Source: Myxococcota bacterium (GTDB lineage Bacteria; Myxococcota_A; UBA796; JAJRTE01). From it: DNA of 64,000 bases. Shown here piece by piece: positions 36,171-44,708 of the stretch; position 1 is the stretch's first letter; each line of letters begins with the position of its first letter. Under the pieces are notes generated by a model that was given only the letters and a program-made list of their open reading frames with translations, searched no databases and was not told where the DNA came from. The stretch spans positions 1 through 64,000 of the forward strand of contig JAJRTE010000249.1 of the NCBI GenBank assembly GCA_024278455.1, read 5' to 3'. The translations under genes were made by a program, and so were the position numbers.

Positions 36171-38086
36171 CGTTGACTCCACCGAGATGTGTAGACCACA
36201 CGTTCCATGCCAATGGCACGCACCGGGCAGCGCTCGACACATAGCGCACACCGGATGCACCGATCTTCATCCTTGAGGATCGCCGAGTTCTCCAACAGGT
36301 CCGCACCAGGACCAATGCGTTCGTCTATCACCGTTTCCAGCGCGGCGTGGACCGCGATTCCGGACAAGGGGACCAGCTTGAGACACAACGTGGGACAGAC
36401 ATCGGCGCACCCGCCGCAGAGAATGCAGCGGGTCCCGTCGAACACGGGGGTGACTCCGCAATCGAAGCACCGCGATGCCTCGAGCATGGCCGCTTCTCGA
36501 GAGTGGCACAGCTCCACCTCGACCTCCTGCGCACGCAACCGCTCCTCCGGCGACCTTTTGCGCAGCGGTACCCGGGGCACAGACTCGTAGCCCAACTCTC
36601 GCTGGTAATCCTCGAGGTGAACGTACTGTTCATGCCATTCCGGCTCGAGCCGGCGGCCCGTGACCACCTGGTAGATGGACCGGGCCGCCCGCTTGCCCGA
36701 CGCCACAGCGTCTATCAGCAGCCGCGTCCCATGGGCGAGATCCCCCGCCACAAAAACCCCGGGAGCCGTCGTCATCAGCGTGTCCGGGTCCACCTTCGGC
36801 CAGCCCGGACGGAACTGCTCGATGTCCTTTCCCCCCTCCTCGAGGAACGAGACATCCGGTGCCTGACCCGCGGCGAGCAGCACGGTGTCGCAGGGCAGAT
36901 CCATCACGTCGGCATCGTCGAATACCGGCGCGAAACGCCGGGCGGCGTCGTACACACGCAGGCACCGCCGCAACCGGACCCCGCAGACCCGGCCGCTCGC
37001 ATCCCTCTTGATCTCCACCGGTCCCCAACCGTTGTGACGCGCGATCCCTTCCTCGTCACCCTCGAGGATCTCCAGGGTGTCCGCGGGCATCTCCTCGAGG
37101 CTTTCCAGGGATACCAGGCGCACTTCCCGAGTGCCGGCGACTCGAGCCGCGGTCCGCGCCGCATCGTAGGCTGCCTGGCGGACGACGGTCCGGGCCACAT
37201 CGTAGGCCACGTTGCCGCCCCCGATGACCACGACACGGGGGCCCATGTGAAGGGTCTCGCCGAGCGCCACCGCGCGAAGAAGATCGACGCCCCCGTACAC
37301 GCCCGGGCCTCTCTCGCCGGGCACGCCCAGACGCCGGTGCGCCTTGCAGCCAACAGCAATCAGCACCGCCGCCGATTCTTCGCGCAGTTGGGCCAGCGTC
37401 ACGTCCTCGCCAACCTGGATACCGCACCGAATCTCCACACCGAGCGCCTCGACCACGGCCACTTCCCGCCGGATGAGTTCTCGAGGCAGCCGGTAGGCGG
37501 GAACACCCAACCACAGCATGCCCGACGCGACCGGCTCTTTCTCCAACACCACCGGGGCGAGGCCGAGAAGCGCGAGATCGTGGGCCGCGCTGAGCCCGGC
37601 CGGTCCCGACCCGATGATGACCACACGCTCGCCGTTCGCCGGCCGGATGCGCGACCGGGCAAGCGAGCGCAGCAGGGCCGCCATCTCGTCGACATGCGCC
37701 GAAACCAGAGGGACGTAGCCGCGCGCAGCATCGAGGACTTCAGCCGGGGGGCGCACGTCCACCCCGGCATGCTCACACGCGAAACGCTTCAACGCCCGGA
37801 TGGCCACAGGCTGGTCGGGACCGGTGAATCGGCCGTCATCCTGTACGATCGGCATCTTGCCGCGTCGGCACGCCGCCTCGCACGGCGCCCCGCACACGCG
37901 CCCGCAGATAGAAGCGAACGGGTTCGGACCGCGGGCGATGAGGTAAGCCTCCTCGAAACGTCCCTCGGCGATAGCGCGGACGTATCCTCGAGCATCGGTG
38001 TGCACCGGGCAAGCGTCCTGGCACGAGATGAGGCGCCGATGATGGTCCGGCCCAGGAACGGCGACGTTCAACAGCGTGTTGGCCAC
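36167..38086 (-). CDS. GltD-like FAD oxidoreductase with N- and C-terminal ferredoxin domains
   Basis: 639-residue cytoplasmic flavoprotein. The N-terminal Fe-S region has [14 protein letters not shown] and [16 protein letters not shown], as in glutamate synthase small subunits. The first dinucleotide fold is [17 protein letters not shown] (FAD) and the second [15 protein letters not shown] (NAD(P)H). [11 protein letters not shown] is the conserved FAD-binding end. The C-terminus adds [12 protein letters not shown] and [12 protein letters not shown], a two-cluster ferredoxin domain. The GTG start at 38086 has AAGGG upstream. First gene of the operon, it could feed electrons from NAD(P)H into the quinone pool or the bc complex, or take them out in reverse (inference). 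It is not a glutamate synthase, as no large subunit is present. Confidence 0.88.
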   Translation of the reverse strand: MANTLLNVAVPGPDHHRRLISCQDACPVHTDARGYVRAIAEGRFEEAYLIARGPNPFASICGRVCGAPCEAACRRGKMPIVQDDGRFTGPDQPVAIRALKRFACEHAGVDVRPPAEVLDAARGYVPLVSAHVDEMAALLRSLARSRIRPANGERVVIIGSGPAGLSAAHDLALLGLAPVVLEKEPVASGMLWLGVPAYRLPRELIRREVAVVEALGVEIRCGIQVGEDVTLAQLREESAAVLIAVGCKAHRRLGVPGERGPGVYGGVDLLRAVALGETLHMGPRVVVIGGGNVAYDVARTVVRQAAYDAARTAARVAGTREVRLVSLESLEEMPADTLEILEGDEEGIARHNGWGPVEIKRDASGRVCGVRLRRCLRVYDAARRFAPVFDDADVMDLPCDTVLLAAGQAPDVSFLEEGGKDIEQFRPGWPKVDPDTLMTTAPGVFVAGDLAHGTRLLIDAVASGKRAARSIYQVVTGRRLEPEWHEQYVHLEDYQRELGYESVPRVPLRKRSPEERLRAQEVEVELCHSREAAMLEASRCFDCGVTPVFDGTRCILCGGCADVCPTLCLKLVPLSGIAVHAALETVIDERIGPGADLLENSAILKDEDRCIRCALCVERCPVRAIGMERVVYTSRWSQR

Positions 38087-38158
38087 GTCGATACCCTTTG
38101 CTTGAGGACTCCGGATTCAGAGAGTGGAGGTGTCGGCCCCGACAGTATCTCCTCGGCG

Positions 38159-38182
38159 AATTCGGATACAAAGGTCCTAAAT
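38159..38182. promoter_or_regulatory. Degenerate operator dyad by the minus-strand promoter
   Basis: AATTCGGATA (38159-38168), four bases, then GGTCCTAAAT (38173-38182), which matches the inverted partner TATCCGAATT at six of ten positions. It lies just downstream of the minus-strand -10 box, around the predicted start of transcription. Confidence 0.45.
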
Positions 38183-38189
38183 TGCGATA

Positions 38190-38218
38190 AATGTAATAGG
38201 ACATATCGAACTTGTCAA
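38190..38218 (-). promoter_or_regulatory. Promoter of the respiratory operon
   Basis: On the minus strand, TTGACA (38218-38213) and TACATT (38195-38190) are 17 bases apart, about 100 bases upstream of the FAD oxidoreductase start. Confidence 0.6.
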
Positions 38219-38260
38219 CGAAAAAGCAGGAACAATGTGCGCGGGGTGCGAAGGGGTCAT

Positions 38261-38288
38261 TTGACATGGGCGTCTTGCCCCCTATAAA
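38261..38288 (+). promoter_or_regulatory. Promoter of the hemerythrin-like gene
   Basis: TTGACA (38261-38266) and TATAAA (38283-38288) with 16-base spacing, about 130 bases before the ATG at 38415. Confidence 0.65.
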
Positions 38289-38310
38289 TTCGGATAGTGT
38301 TATCCGAATT
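38287..38310. promoter_or_regulatory. Perfect 10+4+10 operator dyad
   Basis: AATTCGGATA, GTGT, TATCCGAATT: a perfect inverted repeat overlapping the end of the -10 box of the plus-strand promoter. The same half-site recurs at 38159, so one dimeric regulator probably controls both promoters. The regulator is not encoded in this window. A redox or iron-sulfur sensor would suit the genes served (inference). Confidence 0.6.
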
Positions 38311-38414
38311 CGGTTGCTTGCGTGTGTGGGAAGGCCGTGGGCGAGAGCCGTGGTCGTGGCAAGGGAGCGGCCGATTTCGTTCGCCAGGGGCTTGTGACCA
38401 GAGGAGGTTTCGAG

Positions 38415-38972
38415 ATGAGTCCAGTCGATGAACTGCGCAACTAGCACGGATTGATACGGCACTACTTGGACAACGTGACGCTAGGCCTGGAAGCGCTCGA
38501 GAACGGCCGGAAGCCACCGGCGCGTTTCTTCGAGAATGTCTGCACGTTCGCCAGGACCTTTACCGATCGGTACCATCATTTCAAGGAGGAGCACGTCTTG
38601 TTCGTCCGGTTGGCCGAGAAGCACCAGGGGGCGATCGACGCGCAGCTCGATGCGCTGCGGCATCAGCATGAGCGCGGGCGTGCCCTCGTGGGGGAGGTGG
38701 CCGGCGCGCTGGAGGGATATCGGAAGGGGGACGAACAGATGACTGGCAGGATCGTCGAAGCGATTGCTGCGTATGCGGCGTTGTTGCGGCGCCACATGCA
38801 CCAGGAAGACCACGTGTTCTATCCCATGGTGCTCGAGGCCTTTTCCGGGGATGAACTGGCCGCGGTCCAGTCGGCGTTTGCCGAGGCGCGTGCCCGGTCT
38901 GGGGAGCGGACGTTCGAGACGTCGCATGCGCTGGTGACCGAGATGGGTTCCCTGTTGGTGCACATGACGTGA
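38415..38972 (+). pseudogene. Hemerythrin-domain protein with an in-frame TAG at codon 10
   Basis: Starting at the ATG at 38415 (GGAGG seven bases upstream), the frame reads MSPVDELRN-stop-HGLIRHYLDN and then continues open for 176 more codons. Hemerythrin proteins carry a conserved Glu-His at this point, so TAG most likely stands for GAG. The remaining ligand motifs are intact: DRYHHFKEEHVLF, HQHERG and HMHQEDHVFYP for the di-iron site. A downstream start (TTG at 38451) would lose the first His ligand. Such proteins sense or store O2 or NO, or protect against them, which fits divergent control with a respiratory operon. Mutation, sequence error and readthrough remain possible. Confidence 0.8.
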
Positions 38973-39038
38973 TTGAGGGACGAGGCCGACCACTGATCCC
39001 GATGGCGGTATGCGCCACCCATTTCGGGCACCGGCGTT

Positions 39039-39890
39039 TCACCCCGCATGTGGGAGACTCGAGGTGCTACCCGTCTCGAGGATGCGGTTGCTGGCCAGGA
39101 AGCCGTGGACGGTTTCCCAGAATTCGTGCCAGCGTTGGGCCTTCACCGGGTCGTCCAGGTCGGTTTGCCTCCCCGGGCTATCGTTGTGCCCCACCCCTTC
39201 GAACGTGACGAGACGGCTATGCGGCGATATCGCATGCAACCGTTGTGCATGTTCGACCGGCACGAGGCGGTCGGCGGTTCCGTGGACGATGAGGCATGGA
39301 CAGGTGATCTGTCGCAAGGCTGCCACGTTGTCGAGCCTGTCGCGAAGCAGCGCCGCCGGGACGAAGTGGTGTCGAGCCAGGTCGGGGAGGCTCGTGAAAG
39401 TGGATTGGAGGATGAGCGCCGCGGGGGGGCGGCGAGTGGCGAGACCGGCCATCATGCCGCCGCCGGCGGACCTGCCGTGGTAGACGATCCGGCTCGTATC
39501 GACCTCCGGCCGCTTCTCGAGCCGGTCGCGGAACCTGGCCAGATCGGCGATGACGGCGGTTTCGGTGGGGCGTCCCGCGGCCTTGCCGTAGCCCCGGTAT
39601 TCCGGGAGCAGGACGGAGATTCCCCAGTTCAAGTAGGGGTCGAGGCTATCGAACCAGTCTTCGACCAGGTCCCACCCGCCGTGGCCGAAGATGACAGCCG
39701 GGCCGGGGTGCCCGGGTGCGGCCGTCGGTGCCGGGTGGAACCAGGCGTGTGTCCATCCGCTGCCGATGTACAGGTTCCACCGTTCCCATGCTCCTGTTCC
39801 GGGGGGCGTATCCGGCTGGATGGGGGGTCTTTGCGTGAGCGTGCGCAGCCGATTGGACGTGGCCAGCGCGGGAAAGAACTTTCTGTACAT
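39039..39890 (-). CDS. Alpha/beta hydrolase (prolyl-oligopeptidase/dienelactone-hydrolase-like)
   Basis: 283-residue serine hydrolase. The nucleophile elbow is HGRSAGGGM, with the oxyanion region in VIFGHGGWD. HGTADRLVPVEHA carries the catalytic Asp, and GVGHND the His. The fold order fits BAAT/DLH-type cytosolic hydrolases. There is no signal peptide. GGAGGCGCCC directly precedes the ATG at 39890. It is convergent with the hemerythrin gene and divergent from the dipeptidase. Substrate unknown; esters or small peptides are possible. Confidence 0.88.
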   Translation of the reverse strand: MYRKFFPALATSNRLRTLTQRPPIQPDTPPGTGAWERWNLYIGSGWTHAWFHPAPTAAPGHPGPAVIFGHGGWDLVEDWFDSLDPYLNWGISVLLPEYRGYGKAAGRPTETAVIADLARFRDRLEKRPEVDTSRIVYHGRSAGGGMMAGLATRRPPAALILQSTFTSLPDLARHHFVPAALLRDRLDNVAALRQITCPCLIVHGTADRLVPVEHAQRLHAISPHSRLVTFEGVGHNDSPGRQTDLDDPVKAQRWHEFWETVHGFLASNRILETGSTSSLPHAG

Positions 39891-40148
39891 GGGCGCCTCC
39901 GCGGGGAACCATGGCGATTCGGGCCTGGATTGGGGGAACAACATGTCCCGGGCTTTTCCAGGCGTGGCTCCAATATAGGTCACGCGAGGAACAATCGCCA
40001 GGCCCGCTCGGCGCCGGCGCCGGCGCGACTTTTGCTTGTATGGGCCGGCGGGGAGTGCTACGTTGCCTCTCACGTCCCGGGTGCCGGCGCTGTGCCAGAG
40101 GGACCGCTGCCGGCATGATACTGATGACAAGCAGAGAACGGCCTCCTC

Positions 40149-41489
40149 ATGGGTCCCATCTCCCGCGCAACGAGTCTCGAGTCGTGTGGACGGCGCGCTG
40201 GCGGCGTCAGCCGCGTTGCGCTGTTGTGGGTGCTCGTGGGCGTGACCTCGGCCGTGATGGCGGTGGGGGCCTTGCAGCACGTCTGGTCCGATCGCGGCCA
40301 GGTGTCCGGGTCTTCGCCGGCGGGCGATAGGGGAGGGGATGCCGGCTGGCTGAAGGGGGAACCGGTCCAGGAATCGGCCTGCGAATCGGATGGGTGCCCC
40401 GGTCATGGCGAACGCCCCGTTTCCCCCGTTCCCGGCCAGGCCGCTCCGGCGGGTGTTGGGGACCAGCACTTGGGCGGGGCTGCCCCGGCGGAGAGCCGTG
40501 GCGATGTGGTGGGGGAGGTTGTCGCCCGTCTGGTGGCGGAGGGCCGTTTCGTCGATCTGCATGCCGACACCATCCTGCGAGCGGCGCGGAGGCGGCAGGA
40601 TCTGGATACCGAGTATCCCGGTGCGGAGGTGGACATTCCCAAGCTTCGGCGTGCGGGCGTGGGTCTGACCTTCTTTGCCGTTTGTAGCCCCCGTCCCCGG
40701 CTCCGGCCGGGGTTCCGTACCTGGGAAGACTTCGCATTCATCCGATACTTCAAGCACGTAGTAGCGACGCACGAGGGGATCGAGCAGGCATTGAGCGCCT
40801 CTGATGCCCGTCGTATCCGGGCGGAGGGCAAGATTCCCGTGGTGCTGTCCCTCGAGGGGGCGGGGATTCTTCTCGAGGATCCCGGGCGTCTTCAGACCTT
40901 GTACGATGCCGGGATGCGGGCGATCGGACCGGTGTGGAACATCACGAACACACTGGCCGATGCCGCCCGTGACGAGCCGCGGTGGGGCGGGTTGTCGCCG
41001 GTCGGGCGGCGGGCTGTCCTCGAGATGAACCGGCTTGGTATCATGGTCGATGTGTCTCATGCATCGGAGAACGCTTTCTGGGACATCATCGAGACCAGCA
41101 AGTCTCCCGTGTACGCCTCGCATTCCAACGCCTATGCCTTGAGGGCGCATCCGCGCAACCTGAAGGACGAGCAGATCCGGGCCATCGCGAAGCGGGGTGG
41201 CGTAATCGGGGTGGCGTTCCACCGGACGTTCCTGAAACGCGGGAGGGGGCCGGCGACAATCGACGATGTCGTGGCGCATGTGCGTCACATCGCCGCCGTA
41301 GGGGGGGTATCGAGTGTTGCCATCGGCACCGACTTCGGGGGTGGCGCGATTCTGCCAGCGGGACTGGGCGACATGGGGCGGTTGCCGGACTTGGTGAAGG
41401 CGCTACTGGAGTCGGGTTTTTCGGAACAGGATGTGCGCGCGATCATGGGGGGCAACGCCATGCGCTATTTCGAGACCATCTGTCCCTGA
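40149..41489 (+). CDS. Membrane dipeptidase (renal dipeptidase family, M19)
   Basis: 446-residue zinc dipeptidase with an N-terminal membrane anchor (VALLWVLVGVTSAVMAVGAL), then about 85 residues of Gly/Pro-rich linker, then the TIM-barrel domain. Zinc and active-site motifs are FVDLHADT (HxD), SLEGA (bridging Glu), MVDVSHAS and YASHSNA (His ligands) and AIGTDFGGG. Family members cleave dipeptides, including D-amino-acid-containing ones from peptidoglycan, and some hydrolyse beta-lactams. Placed on the periplasmic face of the membrane. The start has only a weak ribosome binding site. The stop is four bases from the convergent DUF4442 gene. Confidence 0.92.
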   Translation: MGPISRATSLESCGRRAGGVSRVALLWVLVGVTSAVMAVGALQHVWSDRGQVSGSSPAGDRGGDAGWLKGEPVQESACESDGCPGHGERPVSPVPGQAAPAGVGDQHLGGAAPAESRGDVVGEVVARLVAEGRFVDLHADTILRAARRRQDLDTEYPGAEVDIPKLRRAGVGLTFFAVCSPRPRLRPGFRTWEDFAFIRYFKHVVATHEGIEQALSASDARRIRAEGKIPVVLSLEGAGILLEDPGRLQTLYDAGMRAIGPVWNITNTLADAARDEPRWGGLSPVGRRAVLEMNRLGIMVDVSHASENAFWDIIETSKSPVYASHSNAYALRAHPRNLKDEQIRAIAKRGGVIGVAFHRTFLKRGRGPATIDDVVAHVRHIAAVGGVSSVAIGTDFGGGAILPAGLGDMGRLPDLVKALLESGFSEQDVRAIMGGNAMRYFETICP

Positions 41490-41493
41490 GCCG

Positions 41494-41988
41494 TCATGCG
41501 CGGTGCTTGAGCGATATGGTGAGGGTGAACCGGGCGACCGGCTCGTCTCCATGCTTGTCCGGCACCGTGGCGACGACCTCGACGGGCATCTCCACCCGTT
41601 CCGCACTCTCGATAGCCGCCTGAACCAGTGCGGCGAGGGCCTTTCCCTGGGTGCAAGTGAACAGGACATCGCCGTCGGCCCGCTTGAGGAACTGAGCGGC
41701 CGCGTCCTTGAAGATGAGAGAGACGTTGCGTTTGCTCTTGCGGATCGCGTGCATGGCCATCAATCCGCCTGCCGCGTCGGCCCCCACGCTCAGCGCGCCG
41801 AAGTACATGGACCCGAGGTGGTTCCTGGTGCGGCGCATGAGCGGTATCTTGAGGACTATCCGGTCGTCGTCCAGGAACAGGACGCTCGGCCGGCAGTAGT
41901 ACAGCATCGGGACCTGGGTGAAGCCGAAATGGCGGAGGAATGCCGTCGCCATCAGCCGTGTCGTCAGTGTTCTCAATGGCCGTTCCAT
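41494..41988 (-). CDS. DUF4442 hot-dog-fold (thioesterase-like) protein
   Basis: 164-residue protein. Family features include GFTQVPMLYYCRPSVLFLDDDRIVLKIP, RRTRNHLGSMYFGALSVGADAAGGLMAM (the hot-dog helix with the conserved Asn-His region) and the C-terminal VARFTLTISLKHR. DUF4442 proteins resemble acyl-CoA thioesterases, but substrates are not established. GGAGGTCATGGC precedes the ATG at 41988. It is divergent from the chloride channel gene. Confidence 0.88.
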   Translation of the reverse strand: MERPLRTLTTRLMATAFLRHFGFTQVPMLYYCRPSVLFLDDDRIVLKIPLMRRTRNHLGSMYFGALSVGADAAGGLMAMHAIRKSKRNVSLIFKDAAAQFLKRADGDVLFTCTQGKALAALVQAAIESAERVEMPVEVVATVPDKHGDEPVARFTLTISLKHRA

Positions 41989-42017
41989 GCCATGACCTCC
42001 TTTCTTCGACGATTCGC

Positions 42018-42046
42018 TTGCATTGTGTCGGAATATAGCCTATAGG
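42018..42046 (+). promoter_or_regulatory. Promoter candidate for the ClC gene, with a palindrome at the -10
   Basis: TTGCAT (42018-42023) and TATAGG (42041-42046) are 17 bases apart. A perfect 10-base palindrome GCCTATAGGC (42038-42047) covers the -10. On the other strand TTGACC (42058-42053) and TATATT (42037-42032) may serve the DUF4442 gene, with a short 15-base spacing. Confidence 0.4.
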
Positions 42047-42184
42047 CGAACCGGTCAAGCGAACAGGGGTTCGCGGGGCGTGGGGGGGAGCACCGAGGGG
42101 GAGGAAGCAGCATTTCCGGCGACAGGTGGCCCGGCAGGCGGGAACCGTCGCCGCGCCGGGATATCGACCGGAGGGAAGCGCTCA

Positions 42185-44299
42185 ATGGGAAGTTCAGGAA
42201 CAACATCGACATCATCGAGTGTGTTGCCGCCGGTGAAGCGGGAGAGAATCCTGTTCAGGAAGAACACGCGGCGGGTCGTTCAGAAGCTGACCCGTGTTTT
42301 TGGCGACCGGGAAACGATGATCTTCATCGCCGTCGCCATCGGTGCCACGGGCGGGGTTGGGGCGGTGTTTTTCCGCTACCTCATCGCCCTGTTCCAGGAT
42401 CTTGCCTGGGGCGAGGCGGGGAGTCCCCTGGAGAAGATCATCGCCGCGCCGTGGTACTGGCGGGTCGCCGCTCCCATGGTGGGAGGCCTGCTGGTGGGCC
42501 TCATCGTGAAGTACACCGCGCCGGAGGCGAAGGGACACGGCGTTCCCGAGGTGATGGACGCCGTTTCCAGGCAGGGGGGGGTGATCAGGCCAGTCGTCGT
42601 GGTCGCCAAATCGTTCGCCTCCGCCATCTGTATCGCGACCGGGGGGTCGGTGGGCAGAGAAGGACCGATCGTGCAGGTCGGATCGGCCCTGGGATCCACG
42701 TTCGGACAGTGGTTGAGGCTGTCAACGCCTCGTATCAAGACCTGTGTCGCCTGTGGCGCGGCGGCCGGCATCGCAGCAACGTTCAACGCGCCCATCGCCG
42801 GGGCGTTCTTTGCGGCAGAGATCATCCTGGGTGAGTTCGCCTACGGATCGTTCGGTGCGGTCGTCGTCAGTTCGGTGAGTGCCACCGTGGTGTCCCGCGT
42901 CATGCTCGGCGATGTGCCGGCCTTCGAGATATCCGGCTATTCCGTCGTTCATCCCGCGGAGATGCTCATCTACGCCGTGCTCGGCCTCATCGCCGGGGTG
43001 GCCGGTGTGGCATTCGTGCAATTCTTCCACTTCTTCGAGGAAACGTTCGAACGCACGCGTGCCGTCCCCGAATTCCTGAAGCCGGTCATCGGCGGACTCG
43101 GTATCGGGCTCGTGGGCGTCTTCCTGCCCGAGATCATGGGGGTGGGATACGAAACCATCACGCTCGCGATCGAGGGCAAGGTGGTCCTGGGGGTCATGGT
43201 GGCGCTCTTCGCCGGCAAGCTGGTGGCGACGAGCTTCACGCTGGGCTCGGGCGGGTCGGGCGGGGTGTTCGCGCCGTCCTTGTTCATGGGAGCCTCGCTC
43301 GGTGGCGTGGTGGGAAGTCTGGCAGGGATGTTCGCGCCTTTTCCCACCGCCTCGCCGGGCGCCTACGCCGTCGTCGGTATGGGCGCCATGGTAGCAGCCG
43401 CGACCCATGCACCCATCACCGCCATCCTCATCATATTCGAGATGACGGGAGACTACCGGGTGATCCTCGGCCTGATGGTCTCCTGTATCCTCAGCACCAT
43501 CGTGGCCCAACGGATCCGGAAGGAGTCCATTTACACCATCAAGCTGTTCCGGCGTGGGATCGACCTGATGGCGGGGACGGAAATCAATGTCTTGCGGCGC
43601 GTCGCTGTCCAGTCGATTCACAGGGGATCCATCGAAACCGTGTCCAGAACAGCCACGCTGGATGACTTGTACCACCGGATGGTCCACTCTCAACATTATG
43701 AGTTCTTCGTTGTGGACGAACAGGGGTCGCTCGTCGGTGTCGTCAGCGTCGACGACTTGCGCAAGGCCATCCCAGACCTGGAGGGCCTCCGGCACCTGGC
43801 GATTGCCGACGACATCATGTGCAGTCCCCCGATCTTCGTCCGGGAGGACGACACGCTCGATGTCGCCATGTTGCGGTTCGGCCAACGCTCGTTCGAGGAA
43901 CTCCCCGTGCTGCCCGCCGGCGACGCCATGACACCCATCGGCACCATCCGCCGGCAGGACGTCATCAACGCCTACAACAAGGAGATGATGAAGGCCGACG
44001 TGGGCGGGGCGCTCTCCACGCGGCTGGCGTCCGCCGCGCTGCTCCGAACGTGGGAAACCGTTGGTGGGTATGTCATGGCCAGGATGGAAGTCCCCCCCCA
44101 CCTGTGCGGGAAGGAACTCCAAGCGTTGAAGTTGCGCCAGCACCATGAGGTACAGGTCATCCTGATCGAACGCGTCGATTTGCCGGGAGAGGAGCGGTTC
44201 ATCTTGCCCACGCCCACCTCTGTGCTCTCCCCCGGCGAACACATCATCGTGTTCGGCAAGCGTGAAAACGTGAACGGCCTCCTGGACGAAGCAGGGTAG
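42185..44299 (+). CDS. ClC-family chloride channel/transporter with CBS pair and TrkA-C domain
   Basis: 704-residue inner-membrane protein. The ClC core (residues about 30-465) has the selectivity and gating motifs GSVGREGPIVQ (gating Glu present), GSGGSGGVFAPSLF and the AATFNAPIAGAFFAAE block. In that block the position of the internal proton-transfer glutamate of E. coli ClC (Glu203) seems to be Ile, which would favour a channel over an H+/Cl- antiporter (inference). Two CBS domains follow (about 490-610), then a TrkA-C/RCK-C-like domain (LKLRQHHEVQVILIER to FGKRENVNGLL) that could bind ligands and regulate opening. The ATG at 42185 has GGAGGG upstream. Confidence 0.92.
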   Translation: MGSSGTTSTSSSVLPPVKRERILFRKNTRRVVQKLTRVFGDRETMIFIAVAIGATGGVGAVFFRYLIALFQDLAWGEAGSPLEKIIAAPWYWRVAAPMVGGLLVGLIVKYTAPEAKGHGVPEVMDAVSRQGGVIRPVVVVAKSFASAICIATGGSVGREGPIVQVGSALGSTFGQWLRLSTPRIKTCVACGAAAGIAATFNAPIAGAFFAAEIILGEFAYGSFGAVVVSSVSATVVSRVMLGDVPAFEISGYSVVHPAEMLIYAVLGLIAGVAGVAFVQFFHFFEETFERTRAVPEFLKPVIGGLGIGLVGVFLPEIMGVGYETITLAIEGKVVLGVMVALFAGKLVATSFTLGSGGSGGVFAPSLFMGASLGGVVGSLAGMFAPFPTASPGAYAVVGMGAMVAAATHAPITAILIIFEMTGDYRVILGLMVSCILSTIVAQRIRKESIYTIKLFRRGIDLMAGTEINVLRRVAVQSIHRGSIETVSRTATLDDLYHRMVHSQHYEFFVVDEQGSLVGVVSVDDLRKAIPDLEGLRHLAIADDIMCSPPIFVREDDTLDVAMLRFGQRSFEELPVLPAGDAMTPIGTIRRQDVINAYNKEMMKADVGGALSTRLASAALLRTWETVGGYVMARMEVPPHLCGKELQALKLRQHHEVQVILIERVDLPGEERFILPTPTSVLSPGEHIIVFGKRENVNGLLDEAG

Positions 44300-44708
44300 C
44301 GTGACCAGCACGAACGCCGGGGCCGGGTCCCTGGCACCATGCGCTCGCATGTGTGATCGGACGAGAACATGGGGTGGTGGAATCTGACTCGTGACATGAG
44401 GCAATCGCAACATCCTACCTGCTGACATGGAACCGCAGGCATGCCAACCCGGTGATGCGTGGCAAGGTCGTCGAGGAGGTTCACGCCATGCGAGGGCCCA
44501 TCGCCCGGGAGGCAGATGGGACTCGGGCATTCCGCCGGGGTGCAGTGGGGTTGTAAGATTGTCGTAGCACCAAAATACTTGCCGGCCGATTCGTGGAAAG
44601 CCGCCGCAAAGTCTTGGGCACTTCCCAGGTACGCTTTTCCTGCTATAATAAGAGTGATCAGGTTGCCACGGGAGGCACAGGACCATGACCTGCCAGGGAG
44701 GAAGCCTT
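44300..44708. other. Gene-free stretch (409 bp) with a -10 box
   Basis: No gene seen. TATAAT at 44644-44649 is a perfect -10 for the repeat-protein gene starting at 44709, but no good -35 stands 15-19 bases upstream. GGGAGG at 44696-44701 is the ribosome binding site. Confidence 0.5.

Larger units (their letters stand above)
38087..38414. other. Divergent control region (328 bp) between the respiratory operon and the hemerythrin gene
   Basis: AT-rich compared with its surroundings. It holds two opposite sigma-70-like promoters, each with a perfect TTGACA, and two dyads that share the half-site AATTCGGATA (each listed separately). No open frame of interest was seen. Confidence 0.7.

Noticed and set aside
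6558-38444. Selenocysteine or pyrrolysine at the in-frame stops
   Set aside because: None is TGA, two are TAA, and no Sec or Pyl insertion context or machinery is seen; the aligned residue should be Glu.
39891-41288. Long minus-strand extension upstream of the alpha/beta hydrolase
   Set aside because: Overlaps the well-supported dipeptidase gene; a strong ribosome binding site places the hydrolase start at 39890.
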